This document shows, one piece after another, positions 47,551-59,664 of a stretch of DNA of 64,000 nt; within the stretch, counting starts at the first letter, position 1; each line of letters begins with the position of its first letter. The DNA is from Calliphora vicina (lineage: Eukaryota; Arthropoda; Insecta; Diptera; Calliphoridae): positions 163,476,726 through 163,540,725 of the forward strand of contig NC_088780.1 in the NCBI RefSeq assembly GCF_958450345.1, given 5' to 3'. The notes beneath the pieces are model-generated. The model searched no databases and had not been told where the DNA came from. It worked only from the letters and a program-made list of their open reading frames with translations. Both the position numbers and the translations under genes were made by a program.

Positions 47551-48372
47551 ACTAAGTGAGAATAAATGACAGATGTGTAGCCTTCAAAATGTGTTCAAAA
47601 GATACGACATCTAAGAATTATTTAGTGATAACTTGTTCAATTATCTTAATACGTCCCATTAAAAAACATTCCCAAGGTCTTATTATTTGCCAAATACCGA
47701 GATTATCTCTTTAACCTCTGTTTCAATGTTGATTTTTGAAATACGGATATTGTAATATCAACTTTTCCTTCCGTAAGGTTTCAGAATAATTTATAAAGTC
47801 GCAAATGAAATGGTAAAGTCTTATATTTATCACACATTGTGAATGTATACAATAGGCTTCCTAATTTCCCGGACTTTTTTTCATTTCTAGAAATTCCCGC
47901 AAAATTTTTAATACTAAATGAACCAAAAACCAGTAAACTTCGTTTCGAAAGTTAATTTTATCAAATTATAATGTATATAAACAAATCTACGCTTCATTTT
48001 ATCCTTCAAAAAAAAAAATATTACGTTGTTTACCCTCATGTGTTGTTTTCCACACATACGGTATGTCTACGTATTTTGCACTAGCAACATATTTTTTTGT
48101 ATCAAAATCATAATTTACTAAAAATAATACATAAATTTTTAATATTTTATTATCATGATACATCAAATTATGTTTTATAGAAACAGTTCGATTATGAATT
48201 CTTGATATACCCTTTTGGGAAAAACAGCATACAAAAATTTATGATTTAATGCAAATACATAGAAATTAGAAACCCATATACCAGGAATCACTCGAATAGC
48301 CACATATTTAGTCAAAAAATTTCAGAAATTTCATCAAAAATATGAGAGTTTTATGAAAAAATATAAATATAA
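47551..48372. other. AT-rich intronic sequence
   Basis: No gene or repeat ends recognised. Confidence 0.5.
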
Positions 48373-48494
48373 AGTAACACAAAGTCTGGTTATGTGTTAA
48401 CTAATACTTAAATTGACAGTTATCATACAAAAATAATTTTAACCGACAGTATAACTGTTAATTAATGCCTAACCAAGCTTCGTGTTAATGGGGG
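48373..48494. mobile_element. Palindromic MITE family P, copy 4 (TSD TAA)
   Basis: The right end CTTCGTGTTAATGGGGG is followed by TAA; the left end has lost its C-run (agtaacacaaag) but TAA precedes it at 48370-48372. Collinear with the other three copies. Confidence 0.75.
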
Positions 48495-49600
48495 TAAATA
48501 TGTTTAATACTTTACCCATGTAAAATAATTTTTTTATGATTTTGATTCAAAAATTATATCATTACTATAACTGCTATTAAATGCATATTTTAACTGCAAA
48601 CAAATTTTACTACTTCCTCCAAATAACCTAAATAAATGTACAACCTGTCAAAAAGTCACTAACTTGACAACACCGATTACAGTATGTTTTCAGTATTTGC
48701 TTTATGATTTCTGATAAGAAAATGTATGAGTATTTGGTTTAAAAGAGAGTGTGAGTAGACTACAGACATATGTATGTATTTATAAATAAAAAAAATAAAC
48801 AAATAAAAGTAGCATACAACAGCTTTCAGCACTAACTTCAACCCATATACTTAGCAACATGCAAAAGAACTTCCTTTTTGGGGTAGGGAAAGGAAGAAAA
48901 GAAAAACCACCCTTTTATTATGTCTTCTTACTTACGGACGAAGTAACTATAATACACCAACTTCACGCCTACTCAAACTCCTCTTGAATTTTCTCTTTAA
49001 AAGCCACTATTTGCGAGAACTTAAAAGCAATGAATGCTAGTGAGTGCAATGTTAAAAATAAATAATAATAAAAAAAAAGTAAAGTAAAAATAACATTACT
49101 TTTTTTCTTCTTTCTCTCCTCTCGTTACATTTCGTTTCGTTTATTTTTATACTTTTTGTAGGCAAAACAATTTAATTGTCAATGACTCAGGATTTAATGT
49201 AATACAACAATAATAACAACAACAACAATGCATGTAATACTTAAAAGAAAACAGGATGTTAATGTGTGTTTGTGTGAATGTATGCTTAGTGAGAGTGTTT
49301 TTGTTTTTGTTTGTAAAAATTAATGAAAATGGAAAAAAAGTGTAATTTTGTCGACAAACAAAACAATACTTTTAATAACACAGGTTTACAAAAAAATATA
49401 TTTTTTGTTCAATGAATGCAGCATTTATTTTTGAGAAAGGCTAGCAGCCATAGATAAATGTACATAACTCTCTTTTCAAAGACCTAACTCAGTTGTCAAA
49501 AACATAAGTGGTGAGAATGTATTAGTAAAAAAAACTAAGTGAAAACAAAAACAACAGTATGTGTAATTATTTTGAGAATTTTTTGTTTCCCACAATAAAA
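48495..49600. other. AT-rich intronic sequence
   Basis: Short CAA repeats at 49205-49230; no gene recognised. Confidence 0.5.
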
Positions 49601-50312
49601 CAAGTAAGAGAGCTAATTCGGCTATGACGAATCTTAATACCCTTCACCAAATTATACTTCAAAATAAAAAATTTAAATATTTTTAGGTGAAAATTTTTTT
49701 TTTTTCAGTTTTTTTCATTTTTTGGAAAACAAAATTTCGAATTGTTTTTTTAAAATTTTTTAAATTTAAATTTTTTTTTTTAAATTCAAAATTTTTTTTT
49801 AAATTTTAAAAAAGTTTTTTTTGTTTTTTTTAGATTTTTTTTTGGTGAAAAAAAAATTCGGATTAAAAAATATTTTTTCCGATTTTGACCCATTGTATGT
49901 CCAACTTACTATGGCCTTATATACGTCGTTACAAAGGTCTTTGAAATATCTATCATTAGATATCCATATTGTCTATATTAATGATTTAGTAATCCAGATA
50001 TAGGTCAAAAATCGAAGTTGTCCAGATTTTTTCCTATATCTCAGCCATTTGTGGACCGATTTTGCTGATTTTAAATAGCAAACTTCTCGAAAGCATATCT
50101 GACAGAATTATTGAAGATTTGCGTCCCGAAGGTATCAGGGGTCTTCAGAAAATTGATTTCAATAGACAGACAGACGGACATGGCTTAATCGACTCCGCTA
50201 TCTATAAGGATCCCGAATATATATACTTTATAGGGTCGGAAATGAAAAATGTAGAAATTACAAACGGAATGACAAACTTATATATACCCTTCTCACGAAG
50301 GTGAAGGGTATA
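49601..50312 (+). repeat. DINE-1/Helitron-like repeat, copy 4 (near full length)
   Basis: 'caagtaagagagctaattcg' at the 5' end, 'gacagacagacggacatggc' near 50164, 3' hairpin 'acccttctcacgaaggtgaa' and gggtata. It joins directly to a solo-LTR fragment. Confidence 0.7.
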
Positions 50313-50751
50313 AAAACGGTGGTTTATTTCCTTTAAATAAACCTACAATAATTCTTTTAATAGCAAATAAAAGCGATCAGACACACAACAATTTAAATAG
50401 TCACGCTCTTTTAATACACACTCTTATATTACACACTGGCAATACAGTTGATGTTATATATAACAGCGCCTACGATACACTAACTGTCTGCAACTCGCTG
50501 TTACTATTTATATACACAGTGCCATCTTCTAGTAGTTTCATGAATTATCTAACGGACAATACTAGAATGTTATATTTCCACAATGATCACCTAGAACTTT
50601 TATTAGCTTTAACAGTTAATGTTGTCATACTTATAAACAATGTTAATAATAGTAGACATTTCTACTGATGTAAATGTTTATACACCTGATAAATGTTGCA
50701 AGCAACCATAATAGACCGTTAAATTCAAATTGATAATGTAATTTCTTAACA
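50312..50751 (-). mobile_element. Solo LTR, subfamily B, left end missing
   Basis: Starts at aaaacggtggtttatttcct (the first about 20 bases are lost at the DINE junction) and ends ATTTCTTAACA followed by ATAT. Confidence 0.65.
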
Positions 50752-50839
50752 ATATGAATTTCTTTAAAGTAGAGTTTCGTGTTAGGTTTTAACCGAAACA
50801 GAGGTTTTTGAAACATTTTCACAAAAAGTAAAATTTTGT

Positions 50840-52987
50840 GAAAATGAGCGAATTTACTTAATTTTACATGTGTTTTGTTAAAATTTTTATTACAATAACA
50901 AAACACATGTAAAATTTACACTCAAAGTACACGCTTATGAGCACATACAATTTTCTGAAAATGAGCGAATTCACTTAATTGTGAATAAATTCGAAAATAA
51001 TCCTTTGATTTTTATGGTCGATATCTAATTTTTTTCCTATTATATTGCGATAAAGTAATAAATCTAAACAATTTCTGTCGTTTTCGATTTTTCATGATTT
51101 TTTTAAAACAAAAAAAAATTATATTCTCACGTAAAAAAAATATTTTTTTGCTTCAATTTGTTATTATAACTCCGAAACTACTGAGCCGATTGAAACGCAA
51201 TATATACAGTGGTGGCCAGGAATTTAAGACAATTATTGTTTGCTAAATTCCACGTGATTGTCAATTATTTTTTCAAATATTTCCACAAATATGTATGCAT
51301 GAGGACTGTTTTAACACACAAGTGTGTTTTATTCGACTGTGTCAATTCATACATATTCACCACGAACACATAAAATTTTTCTACAACTTGACCAAAAAAA
51401 ATTTTTTTTAAATAAACATATTTTCTCACATTTATATCATTATATTTTTATTATTATAAAATATTCGGACCAAATTTCGTATTTTTAGTTCCATTAGTTT
51501 CGGTCATATCATGTTATTAACAGCGGATGTTCGCTGAGGTGGGTCAACGTATTTCCACATATCTTTGTCCATATATGTTTTACCGATTTTTACAAAAATT
51601 TTTCAGAAACTAGAAACATTAATAATAAATTTCATACCCTTAGAGGTCCTTTTATTTTGGCTCTATCGCACTTAAAATTCAGTTGATGAAAAAAATTCAA
51701 GTATTTGTCTTAAATTGGTGGCCACCACTGTATGTGAACATTTGTACATAGCATGGGGAAAATGTTTTCAAAATTCAATCCATCGAAAGAAGAACATTAA
51801 CTACTCAATTTTATGTATATCAAACAGAAAAGTTAAATTTTGTGAAAATGAGCGAATTCACTTAATTGTGAATAAATTCAAAAAAAATCAATAGATTTTT
51901 ATGGTCGATATCTAATTTTTTTCCTATTATCTGTGGCTTTGTGATAAAGCAACAAATCTAAACAATTTCTGTCGTTTTCGATTTTTCATGATTTTTTTAA
52001 AACAAAAAAAAATTATATTCTCACGTAAAAAATTTTTGGGCTCCAATTTATTATTATAACTCTATTATAACAATTTTATGTATATCAAACAAAAAACTAA
52101 AATTTTGTAAAAAAGGGGCGAACTCACTTAATTGTGAATAAATTCAAAAACAATCAATAGATTTTTATGGTCGATATCTATTTTTTTTCCTATTATCTGT
52201 GGCTTTGTGATAAAGCAACAAATCTAAACAATTTCTGCCGTTTTCGATTTTTTATGATTTTTTTAAAACAAAAAAATCTGCTATTTTCACATAAAAAATA
52301 TATTTTTTGCTTCAATTTGTTATTATAACTCCGAAACTACTGAGATGATTGAAACGCAATATATATGTGAAAATTTACACATAGCATGGGGAAAATGTTT
52401 TCAAAATTCAATCAATCGAATGAAGAACATTAACTACTCAATTTTATGTATATCAAACAAAAAACTAAAATTTTGTAAAAATGAGCGAATTCACTTAATT
52501 GTGAATAAATTCGAAAAGAATCAATCAATTTTTATGATCGATATCTCATATTATTGCTATTATGGGTGGGTTTACGATAAAGTAATAAACCTGAACCATT
52601 TCTGCCGTTTTCAATTTTTCATGAGTTTTTTAAAACACATAAATTTGCTATTTTCAAGTAAATCATATTTTTTGCTTCAATTTGTTATTATTACAACGAA
52701 ACTACTGCGCCGATTAAAACGCAATATATAAAAAGATTAAAGGTTATATAAATTTTAACTTTTCTAAGTTTACTTCAATAATATCGAACTTAGCCTTTTT
52801 GAGTTATCATAAATTATGTGGAGAAACATCTAAAAAAAATTCTCAATTTTACCAAAAAAAAATTAAAAAAAAAACTTCTCCATAGAATTTAAAATTTGGA
52901 CCACATTTGTACTACTGGAACACCATACATCAAAATTGTGTAGTGGTTTAAAAAGCCTCTTAAATTTTTTTCGATTTTGTTGCCCTT
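50840..52987 (+). repeat. Tandem array of about 365-bp units, forward arm
   Basis: Units share 'aaaatgagcgaattcactta', 'gtcgatatctaatttttttc', 'aacaatttctgtcgttttcg' and 'ttgttattataactccgaaa'. The 'gcgaatt(c/t)acttaatt' core occurs at about 50849, 50965, 51854, 52107 and 52485. The arm ends with 'ttttcgattttgttgccct' at 52969-52986, matching the inverse start of the array at 54904. A Tc1-like element sits inside one unit. Confidence 0.8.
51207..51730. mobile_element. 524-bp Tc1-like MITE (TSD TA)
   Basis: Inverted ends CAGTGGTGGCCAGGAATTTA and TAAATTGGTGGCCACCACTG (a few mismatches), flanked by TA on both sides. CAGTG...TA is the Tc1 signature. Removing it restores the array sequence 'cgcaatata' to 'tgtgaacatttg'. 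Confidence 0.75.
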
Positions 52988-52996
52988 TGTAATCAA

Positions 52997-53199
52997 CCTA
53001 ACGGACAAAACTAGAATGTTCCATTTCTAGAGCTTTTATCAGCTACAGTTAATGTTGTTATACTTACAAACAATGTTAATAACAGCGTGTTATCAACATT
53101 GTTGATAAGTAGAAGTTTCTAGCTCTAGAAATGTTTAGAAACATGATGAATGTTATAAGCAGAACGTTAAATTAAAATCGTTAATGCAACTTCGTAACA
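52997..53199 (-). mobile_element. Solo-LTR fragment, subfamily B
   Basis: 'aacggacaaaactagaatgt' through 'ttcgtaaca'. Only the right-hand 200 bases of the LTR are present. Confidence 0.6.
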
Positions 53200-54900
53200 G
53201 TGTGATTTATTTGTACATCAATTTGCAATTGGACCAATAGTTTAGAATAGACAAATTTATTACCACTTTTTTCCAGAACGAGCCCGACTGTGCCGCATTT
53301 GAAAGGAATTATCAATGTTTTTGGTTTTTGGCTAGGAGACTATCTATAGTAGGAGTGTCGCGAGGTAGACAAATTAAAATATTTATAAAAACAGAATTTA
53401 CACTGTTCAGTTTTAATGTTTTGTTTAAATTTTAAAGATATTTTTAATATTTTCTTTTCAAAAGTTTGACTTGCAGAATTTTTTCAATATTTTTCTCGAA
53501 GTTTAACTAAAATAACAACCTTGTAAACTAGTGTAATTTTCATAGACATATTTCTTTTTTGGTCCTGCCACAAATTGTTTATTTTTGTGTAAGTGTCAGT
53601 TTTTTTTTGCTCTCTCTCTTCCTTCTCTACTATTTCCTCCCTTTAACTACGTGTATTATTTTTCATTTATAGTAAAAGAGGAAAGCATTGAGGAATTTCA
53701 TTAGCAAAAAATAACAAAAAAAAAACAAAATGACATTATTATCAGTTTTCTGTTGTTGCTTTTTTCGTAGTGTGCGTGAGAGTAAATGTCCTTTTTTAGG
53801 CTTTTATTGTAATGGCTTTTGTTGTTTTGGCTGCTGCTCTTGTTATCCAGCTTAATTTAAAGGGATTATGTTAAGAAAATTGAATTTTTATGGCGTGTAA
53901 CGCTCTTAAGGTCCTTTTTGATTCATAATAATATTTATTTAAATGGAAGCCATTAGATTTGAATATTTGTTTTGTATTTGTGTTATCGGGTTTCCCTTTT
54001 CTGATGCCCTTATTTTTACAACCATTCTGTTGTTGTCGTTTTTGGTTAAAGTTGAACGACACTTAAGCAAAGTTAATCTAAATATATACAGACATAAATA
54101 TAAATGTTTGTATGTATGTATTTATGTGTTTATTTAAATAAATACACAAAACATAATGTTAGTTTAAAAGTTAATGCTGTCTTTTGCAAATGTTATCGCC
54201 AGCACACAACTGTCAATTGATTATTTTTAATGCAAGTTTGATGAGTTTCTAAAGTATTTCGAGCCGCCTAATAATAATAATAAATAATAACATTTTGCTA
54301 TGAAATAGTAATGTTTGTAACAAGAAATCTGCCAATTATTTGTTAAATATCAAATGCCTTATGGCAGACACAATTTTCCTCTGTCAATTACATTTACTAT
54401 GAGTTACCTAAAAGTTTTCCTTTTCATATTTTTGTTTTTATTTGTTTGTCTGGGTCTACAAAGGGACTTTTTATTAAATGAAATATTTATATTGTTCTAA
54501 AAATAAATACATATTTCCAAGTATAAAATATCAAAGCATTATATATTAAAAGGTTTATTAGGTAATTTATAAATATAAGTTTATAAATATTAGTCAGAAT
54601 ATTGTGCTAATAATTTTCCATCACAGATTGTATTTTGAATGAAAGACACTTGATCTGAAAGTACCCAGCAAAAACTTGGTAATGACTTGCAATTACTAAA
54701 CAACTTAATTTTCAAGAACTACTTAATATCGTTTGCATTACTTAGAAGTAGTTTGGTAATGACTGGCATTTAACCAGATCTATATTCTTTTTTTTATCAA
54801 ATTCATTATTAAATCTTTATAAAACTCTTTATAAACCTTTAAAGGATTAACTATTTTCTACAGTTTGAAATAAAATGTTTATTTAACAGACAAATTATAA
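53200..54900. other. AT-rich spacer between the two inverted arrays
   Basis: No gene recognised; pyrimidine-rich stretch at 53610-53645. Possibly original intron sequence. Confidence 0.5.
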
Positions 54901-54903
54901 CAC

Positions 54904-56860
54904 AGGGCAACAAAATCGAAAAAATGTTAGAGGCATTTCAAACTACTGCACAATTTGATGTATTGTGGTTCCAGTAGTATAAATATGGTTCAAATTTTAA
55001 ATTCTATGGAGAAGTTTTTTAAAAATTTTTTTTTTCTAAAATTGTAAATTTTTTTTAGATGTTTCTTCACATAATTTATGATAACTCAAAAAGGGTTAGT
55101 CCGATATTATTAAAATATACTAAGGAATGTTCAAATTTACATAACCTTTAATCCGTTTATATATTGCGTTTTAATCGGCTCAATAGTTTCGGAGTTATAA
55201 TAACAAATTGAAGCAAAAAATATATTTTTTAGTGAAAATAGCTAATTTTTTTGTTTTGAAAAAATCATGAAAAATCGAAAACAGCAGAAATTGTTCAGGT
55301 TTATTATTTATAGCAAAGCCACATATAATAGCAACAAAACGTGATATCGATAATAAAAATTGATGAATTATTTTAAAATTTATTAAAAATTAAGTGAATT
55401 CGCTTATTTTCACAAAATTTTACTTTTTTGTGTGATTTACATAAAATTTAGTAGTTAATGTTATTCTTTTGATTAATTGAATTTTGAAAATATATTTTCC
55501 ATGCTATATACAAATTTTCACTTATATATTGCGCTTCAATCGGCTCAGTAGTTTCGGAGTTATAATAAAAAATTTAAGCAAAATATATATTTTTTACGTG
55601 AAAATATCAAATTTTTTTTGTTTTAAAAAAATCATGAAAAATCGAAGACGATAGAAATTGTTCAGATTTATTACTTTATCGCAATGCCACAAGTAATGGG
55701 AATAAAATGAGATATCGGTCATAAAAATCGATTGATTTTTTTCGAATTTATTCACAATTAAGTGAATTCGCTCATTTTCACAAAATTTTTCTTTTTTGTT
55801 TGATATGCATAAAATTGAGTAGTTAATGTTCTTCTTTCGATTGATTGAATTTTGAAAATATATTTCCCATGCTATTTACAAATTTTTACTTATATATTGC
55901 GTTTAAATCGACTCAGTAGTTTCGGAGTTATAATAACAAATTGAAGCAAAAAATATATTTTTTACGTAAAAATAGCAATTTTTTTGTTTTAAAAAAAATC
56001 ATGAAAAATCGAAGACGACAGAAATTTTTCAGATTTATTACTTTATCGCAATGTCACAGGTAATGGAAACAAAATGAGATATCGGTCATAAAAATCGATA
56101 GATTTTTTTCGTATTTATTCACAATTAAGTGAATTCGCACATTTTCACAAAATTTTAGTTTTTTGTTTGATATATATAAAATTGAGTAATTAATGTTCCT
56201 CTTTCGATTGATTGAATTTTGAAAACATTTTCCCCATGCTATGTACAGATTTTCACTTATATATTGCGTTTTAATTGGGTCAGTAGTTTTGGAGTTATAA
56301 TAACAAATTGAAGCAAAAAATATATTTTGTACGTGAAAATAGCTATTTTTTTTGTTTTTAAAAAATCATGAAAAATCGAAAACGGCAAAAATTATTTAGA
56401 TTTATTACTTTATAGCAAAGCCACATATAATTGCAACAAAATTAAATATCGATCATAAAAATCCATTGATTCTTTTCGAATTTATTCACAATTAAGTGAA
56501 TTCGCTCATTTTCACAAAATTTTACTTTTTTTGTTTGATATACATAAAATTGAGTAATTAATGTTCCTCTTTCGATTGATTGAATTTTGAAAATATATTT
56601 CCCATGCTATTTACAAATTTTCACTTATATATTGCGCTTAAATCGACTCAGTAGTTTCGGAGTTATAATAACAAATTGAAGCAAAAAATATATTTTTTAC
56701 GTGAAAATAGCTAATTTTTTTGTTTTAAAAAAATCATGAAAAATCTAAAACGCAGAAATTGTTTAGATTTATTGCTTTATGTTAAAGCCACATGTAATAG
56801 GAACAAAATCAGATATCGATCAGAAAAATCGATTGATTCTGACATTGAGAAAGTAGTCCC
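54904..56860 (-). repeat. Tandem array of about 365-bp units, reverse arm
   Basis: Inverse copy of the 50840-52987 array. It starts agggcaacaaaatcgaaaaa. The 'aattaagtgaattcgc' core occurs at about 55389, 55757, 56124 and 56491, a regular spacing of about 367 bases, with a partial unit to about 56860. Confidence 0.8.
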
Positions 56861-57139
56861 AAATTAAAAAACTTATTTTTGATTAGAAAATTGGAATTGT
56901 AAATATTTGTATGCAAAGATTTTGTATGATTTTTCGACATGTATTTATGCAGTAGACTCTAAAATGCCAATTAACCATTTTTAATTACAAGAAGACTGTC
57001 TGATAGTTGGTACAAATAAGTTAATGCCTTGCATTCACGTACCGGTTACATAGAGTCAGTTACCTTACTAGCTACTTAAATGGGAAATTCTGTCTGCTTT
57101 TTTATGGATTCTCCCAATAATTGTATGTGCGAAATTTAT

Positions 57140-57260
57140 AGTTTGTAAAAGTCGGATGGACAGACATTTGGTTTTAATTTTGTTTTGTTTGGACCGATTT
57201 TTTCCCATTTTCAATACCAAACAATTGTGATCAACAGAGAATTGTATTAAAAACGTGAAT
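57140..57260 (+). repeat. DINE-like subfamily 2 fragment
   Basis: 'ggaccgattttttcccattt' with tcaataccaaac matches the interior of the 45397-46267 copy. Confidence 0.4.
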
Positions 57261-57317
57261 GAGAAAATAATTTTTTTTTACGAAATTGTATTATCAATTT
57301 GAATTTAGCAGTCTGTA

Positions 57318-57560
57318 GGGGTGCTTGCAACATTCATCATGTTTATCAACATTTCCATCAGTAGAAACTTCTACTTATCAACAATGTTGATAGCATGCTG
57401 TTATTAACATTGTTTATAAGTATGACAACATTAACTGTTAAAGCTGCTAAAAGCTCTAGGTGATCATTGTGAAAATAGAACATTCTAGTTTTGTCCGTTA
57501 GAATATTCATGAAACTACTAGAAGATGGCACTGTGTATATAAATAGAGTTAACACTAACA
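57318..57560 (+). mobile_element. Solo-LTR fragment, subfamily B
   Basis: Sense-strand LTR part with 'cttctacttatcaacaatgt', 'aactgttaaagctgctaaaa' and the TATA region 'tgtgtatataaatagagtt'. Both ends are missing. Confidence 0.6.
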
Positions 57561-57889
57561 GTATTATATTGTTACCAAAAAAATAAAAAAATCCATATCG
57601 ATGTCCATCTTTTCAATTTTCTACTACGAATAGACAGACGATAGCAAGTGGTTTGTCCAAAAAATATGAATGTATCATCTATTTTTAATTAAACTAATAG
57701 CGTTTCAATTATTCTGGCTTTCTCAATATTCTACCATTGATTAAAAAAGAAACCACAAAAAAGTATTTTTTTAGTTTAACTCTAAACCAAAAATAATCGA
57801 AATAAAGTAATAAAAATAACATAATTTTTGTTTTGCGGTCACTGGAAACTTTACACATACATACATTACAAGCTTATGTACATATGTAA

Positions 57890-58030
57890 ATTAGGGTGGC
57901 CCCGTTTGTATGGAGGAAAAATAAGGATTCAAAGGATAAAAGGTAACTTTTTAAGGATTACATGAGTTTTATTACATTTCTCACTAAGGAAAGGTCTCTG
58001 GAATTCTGGTCCAAATCTAAAAACATTCGA
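57890..58030 (+). repeat. Dispersed 'gggtggccccgtttgtatgg' repeat
   Basis: Resembles 29910-30130 ('aggctggccccatttctaaa', aaggaaaaataagg, 'caaaggataaaa'). Ends not defined. Confidence 0.4.
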
Positions 58031-58214
58031 AAATTTTAAGTTTTTTTTTTTAATTTTTATAGAATTATTTAAAGTACATAATTAATTCAAATTAATACGT
58101 TATAAACTTCAAATTAATTCACCGAAAGGGTGAAATATAATTCGAAAATTCTGAAACTCAATTGGAATTTTCTGAATTACAATTAGAAACTTCTGAAATA
58201 GTCACTCGGGTCTA

Positions 58215-58500
58215 AATTCGTAGCCTAATTCGTGGATTTTTTTATGGAAACTGCACATGTGTGCAGCCTTTTGTGCACCCGATTGTGAGCAAATGCGGCA
58301 GCCATCTTGCGGATAGCTTTCTCTTACCCAAGTGATCATTCAAAACTGAAATAACTGAGCCATGTGAGATGCCGATGGCTTCTAAAATCTCTCGCACTTT
58401 CAATCTCCGATCGTAAATTCACTTTTTCCTCGTGACTTGAGAAGAAGATGGAAATCTTCTTCTCAAGTCACGAGAAAGTCTGCTATCAATGGCTGTCAAA
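58215..58500 (-). mobile_element. Second mariner family, copy B (fragment)
   Basis: Minus-strand remnant of the same transposase as 5685-6480: 'cagccatcttgcggatagct' and 'tgagatgccgatggcttct'. A 21-base perfect hairpin (ctcgtgacttgagaagaaga/tcttcttctcaagtcacgag) at about 58432-58478 adjoins it. Confidence 0.65.
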
Positions 58501-58959
58501 CACAAACTAAATGATGAAGCTTGTTCAAATTTTGACAGGAGTCCAATGACAAATGCCTGTTGAGAAGAACAGTGTTGTCTTTTCAGTTAAGAGGCGGGTA
58601 ATTAAAAAAGTCACAGACTTATTAAGCCACCTTCAAAAAGGACTCTTTAATCCATTCAGATCAAACCTTTTTAGAAATGGTTTCCTTAAACAAAATAAAC
58701 TTTCATTTTTATTGGGAACATCGACATCTTGTTTTTCCTGCATATAAACGAGGCAAGCCTAATGTACAGATATTTAGACACAGAGCTTTCAAAGAATTAA
58801 TTCAATTTGAGCTTAACTCAATAGAACCTTAATTCAGAATTAACTAAATGTTAGTTAATTCTTTAGCTTAATTCAAAGGCTTTTATTTAGTAAATAGAAA
58901 TCATTGTCTGAATTAATTCATAACAGAATTCATTCAATCTTTGAATATACAAGTCAAGT

Positions 58960-59219
58960 CCCATTCTGAGCGATATTCTGAATCGATCGGTATACTTTAA
59001 GGTGTGTGGTAGACTGTGCATTACGCACAATACCCTCTCCACCAGGTGCGGATCCAGAGGGAGTGAAATAGGTATCCCCCGCCCAAAACCGAAAAGTTTT
59101 CATATAAAAAAGAAGAAAAAAAGAAAAATGTAGAACAAATTTTGATTTACCCCCGCCCTCCCCAAATGGTTGACCTGAATCCGCATCTGTTCCCCACTAT
59201 TGTGGTGTAGGGTATAATG
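58960..59219 (+). repeat. DINE-like subfamily 2, 3' end, carrying a MITE
   Basis: 'tctgaatcgatcggtatact' and the terminal 'ccactattgtggtgtagggt' hairpin, split by the MITE at 59043-59189. Confidence 0.6.
59043..59189. mobile_element. 147-bp hAT-like MITE
   Basis: Ends CAGGTGCGGATCCAG and CTGAATCCGCATCTG. Flanks CTCTCCAC (59035-59042) and TTCCCCAC (59190-59197) agree at 6 of 8 bases, fitting an old 8-bp hAT duplication. Confidence 0.65.
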
Positions 59220-59658
59220 ACTTTTGTAATAATATTGAATTGAAGCAATTTTGTAATTAATTTAAATTAAAAAATAGTTTGAATGATTCAATATGGAATT
59301 AATTTCCTAAAGAATGAATTCGCAAAGGAATGAATTCAGTACAGAAGAATTAAGCCTATGAATTCTTTAAGAGATACAATTTTTATTGATTTCCAAAAAG
59401 GAATTAAGAATTAATTCTTTCGAGTCTTTTGTCTATAAAATATTTCTTCATTATTTCCACTTCAATTAATTTCTTTAATCCTCCATCTACTTCAATTACA
59501 TCAAGTTCTGCTCTTAAGTATTTTAACTGAAATAGTTTCATGTCTACTGCAATATTTATTTTATAAATGTATTTTTGTTTTTGCTGTCCATTTTAATTAT
59601 GCAATAAATATAATAATTGAATGATAAATAAAAAAAGAAAGATAATAGAACATTGAAT
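59220..59658. other. Intron 1 sequence next to exon 1
   Basis: 'aattaattc' and 'gaattc' motifs recur at 58795-59420, but no ends are visible. No gene. Confidence 0.4.
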
Positions 59659-59664
59659 ACTTAC

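Larger units (their letters stand above)
14064..59664 (-). other. SIFaR: SIFaR intron 1 (about 45.6 kb)
   Basis: Bounded by GTAAGT at 59664 and an AG acceptor at 14065-14064 on the minus strand. It separates TM2 from TM3. It contains no other supported coding gene; nearly all recognisable content is transposon-derived, and the elements are listed separately. I did not see an alternative coding exon. Regulatory elements or microRNAs could be present but cannot be recognised here. Confidence 0.85.

Noticed and set aside
52345..52731. 128-codon plus-strand frame
   Set aside because: Falls in the 365-bp tandem array and is repeated with stops in other units.
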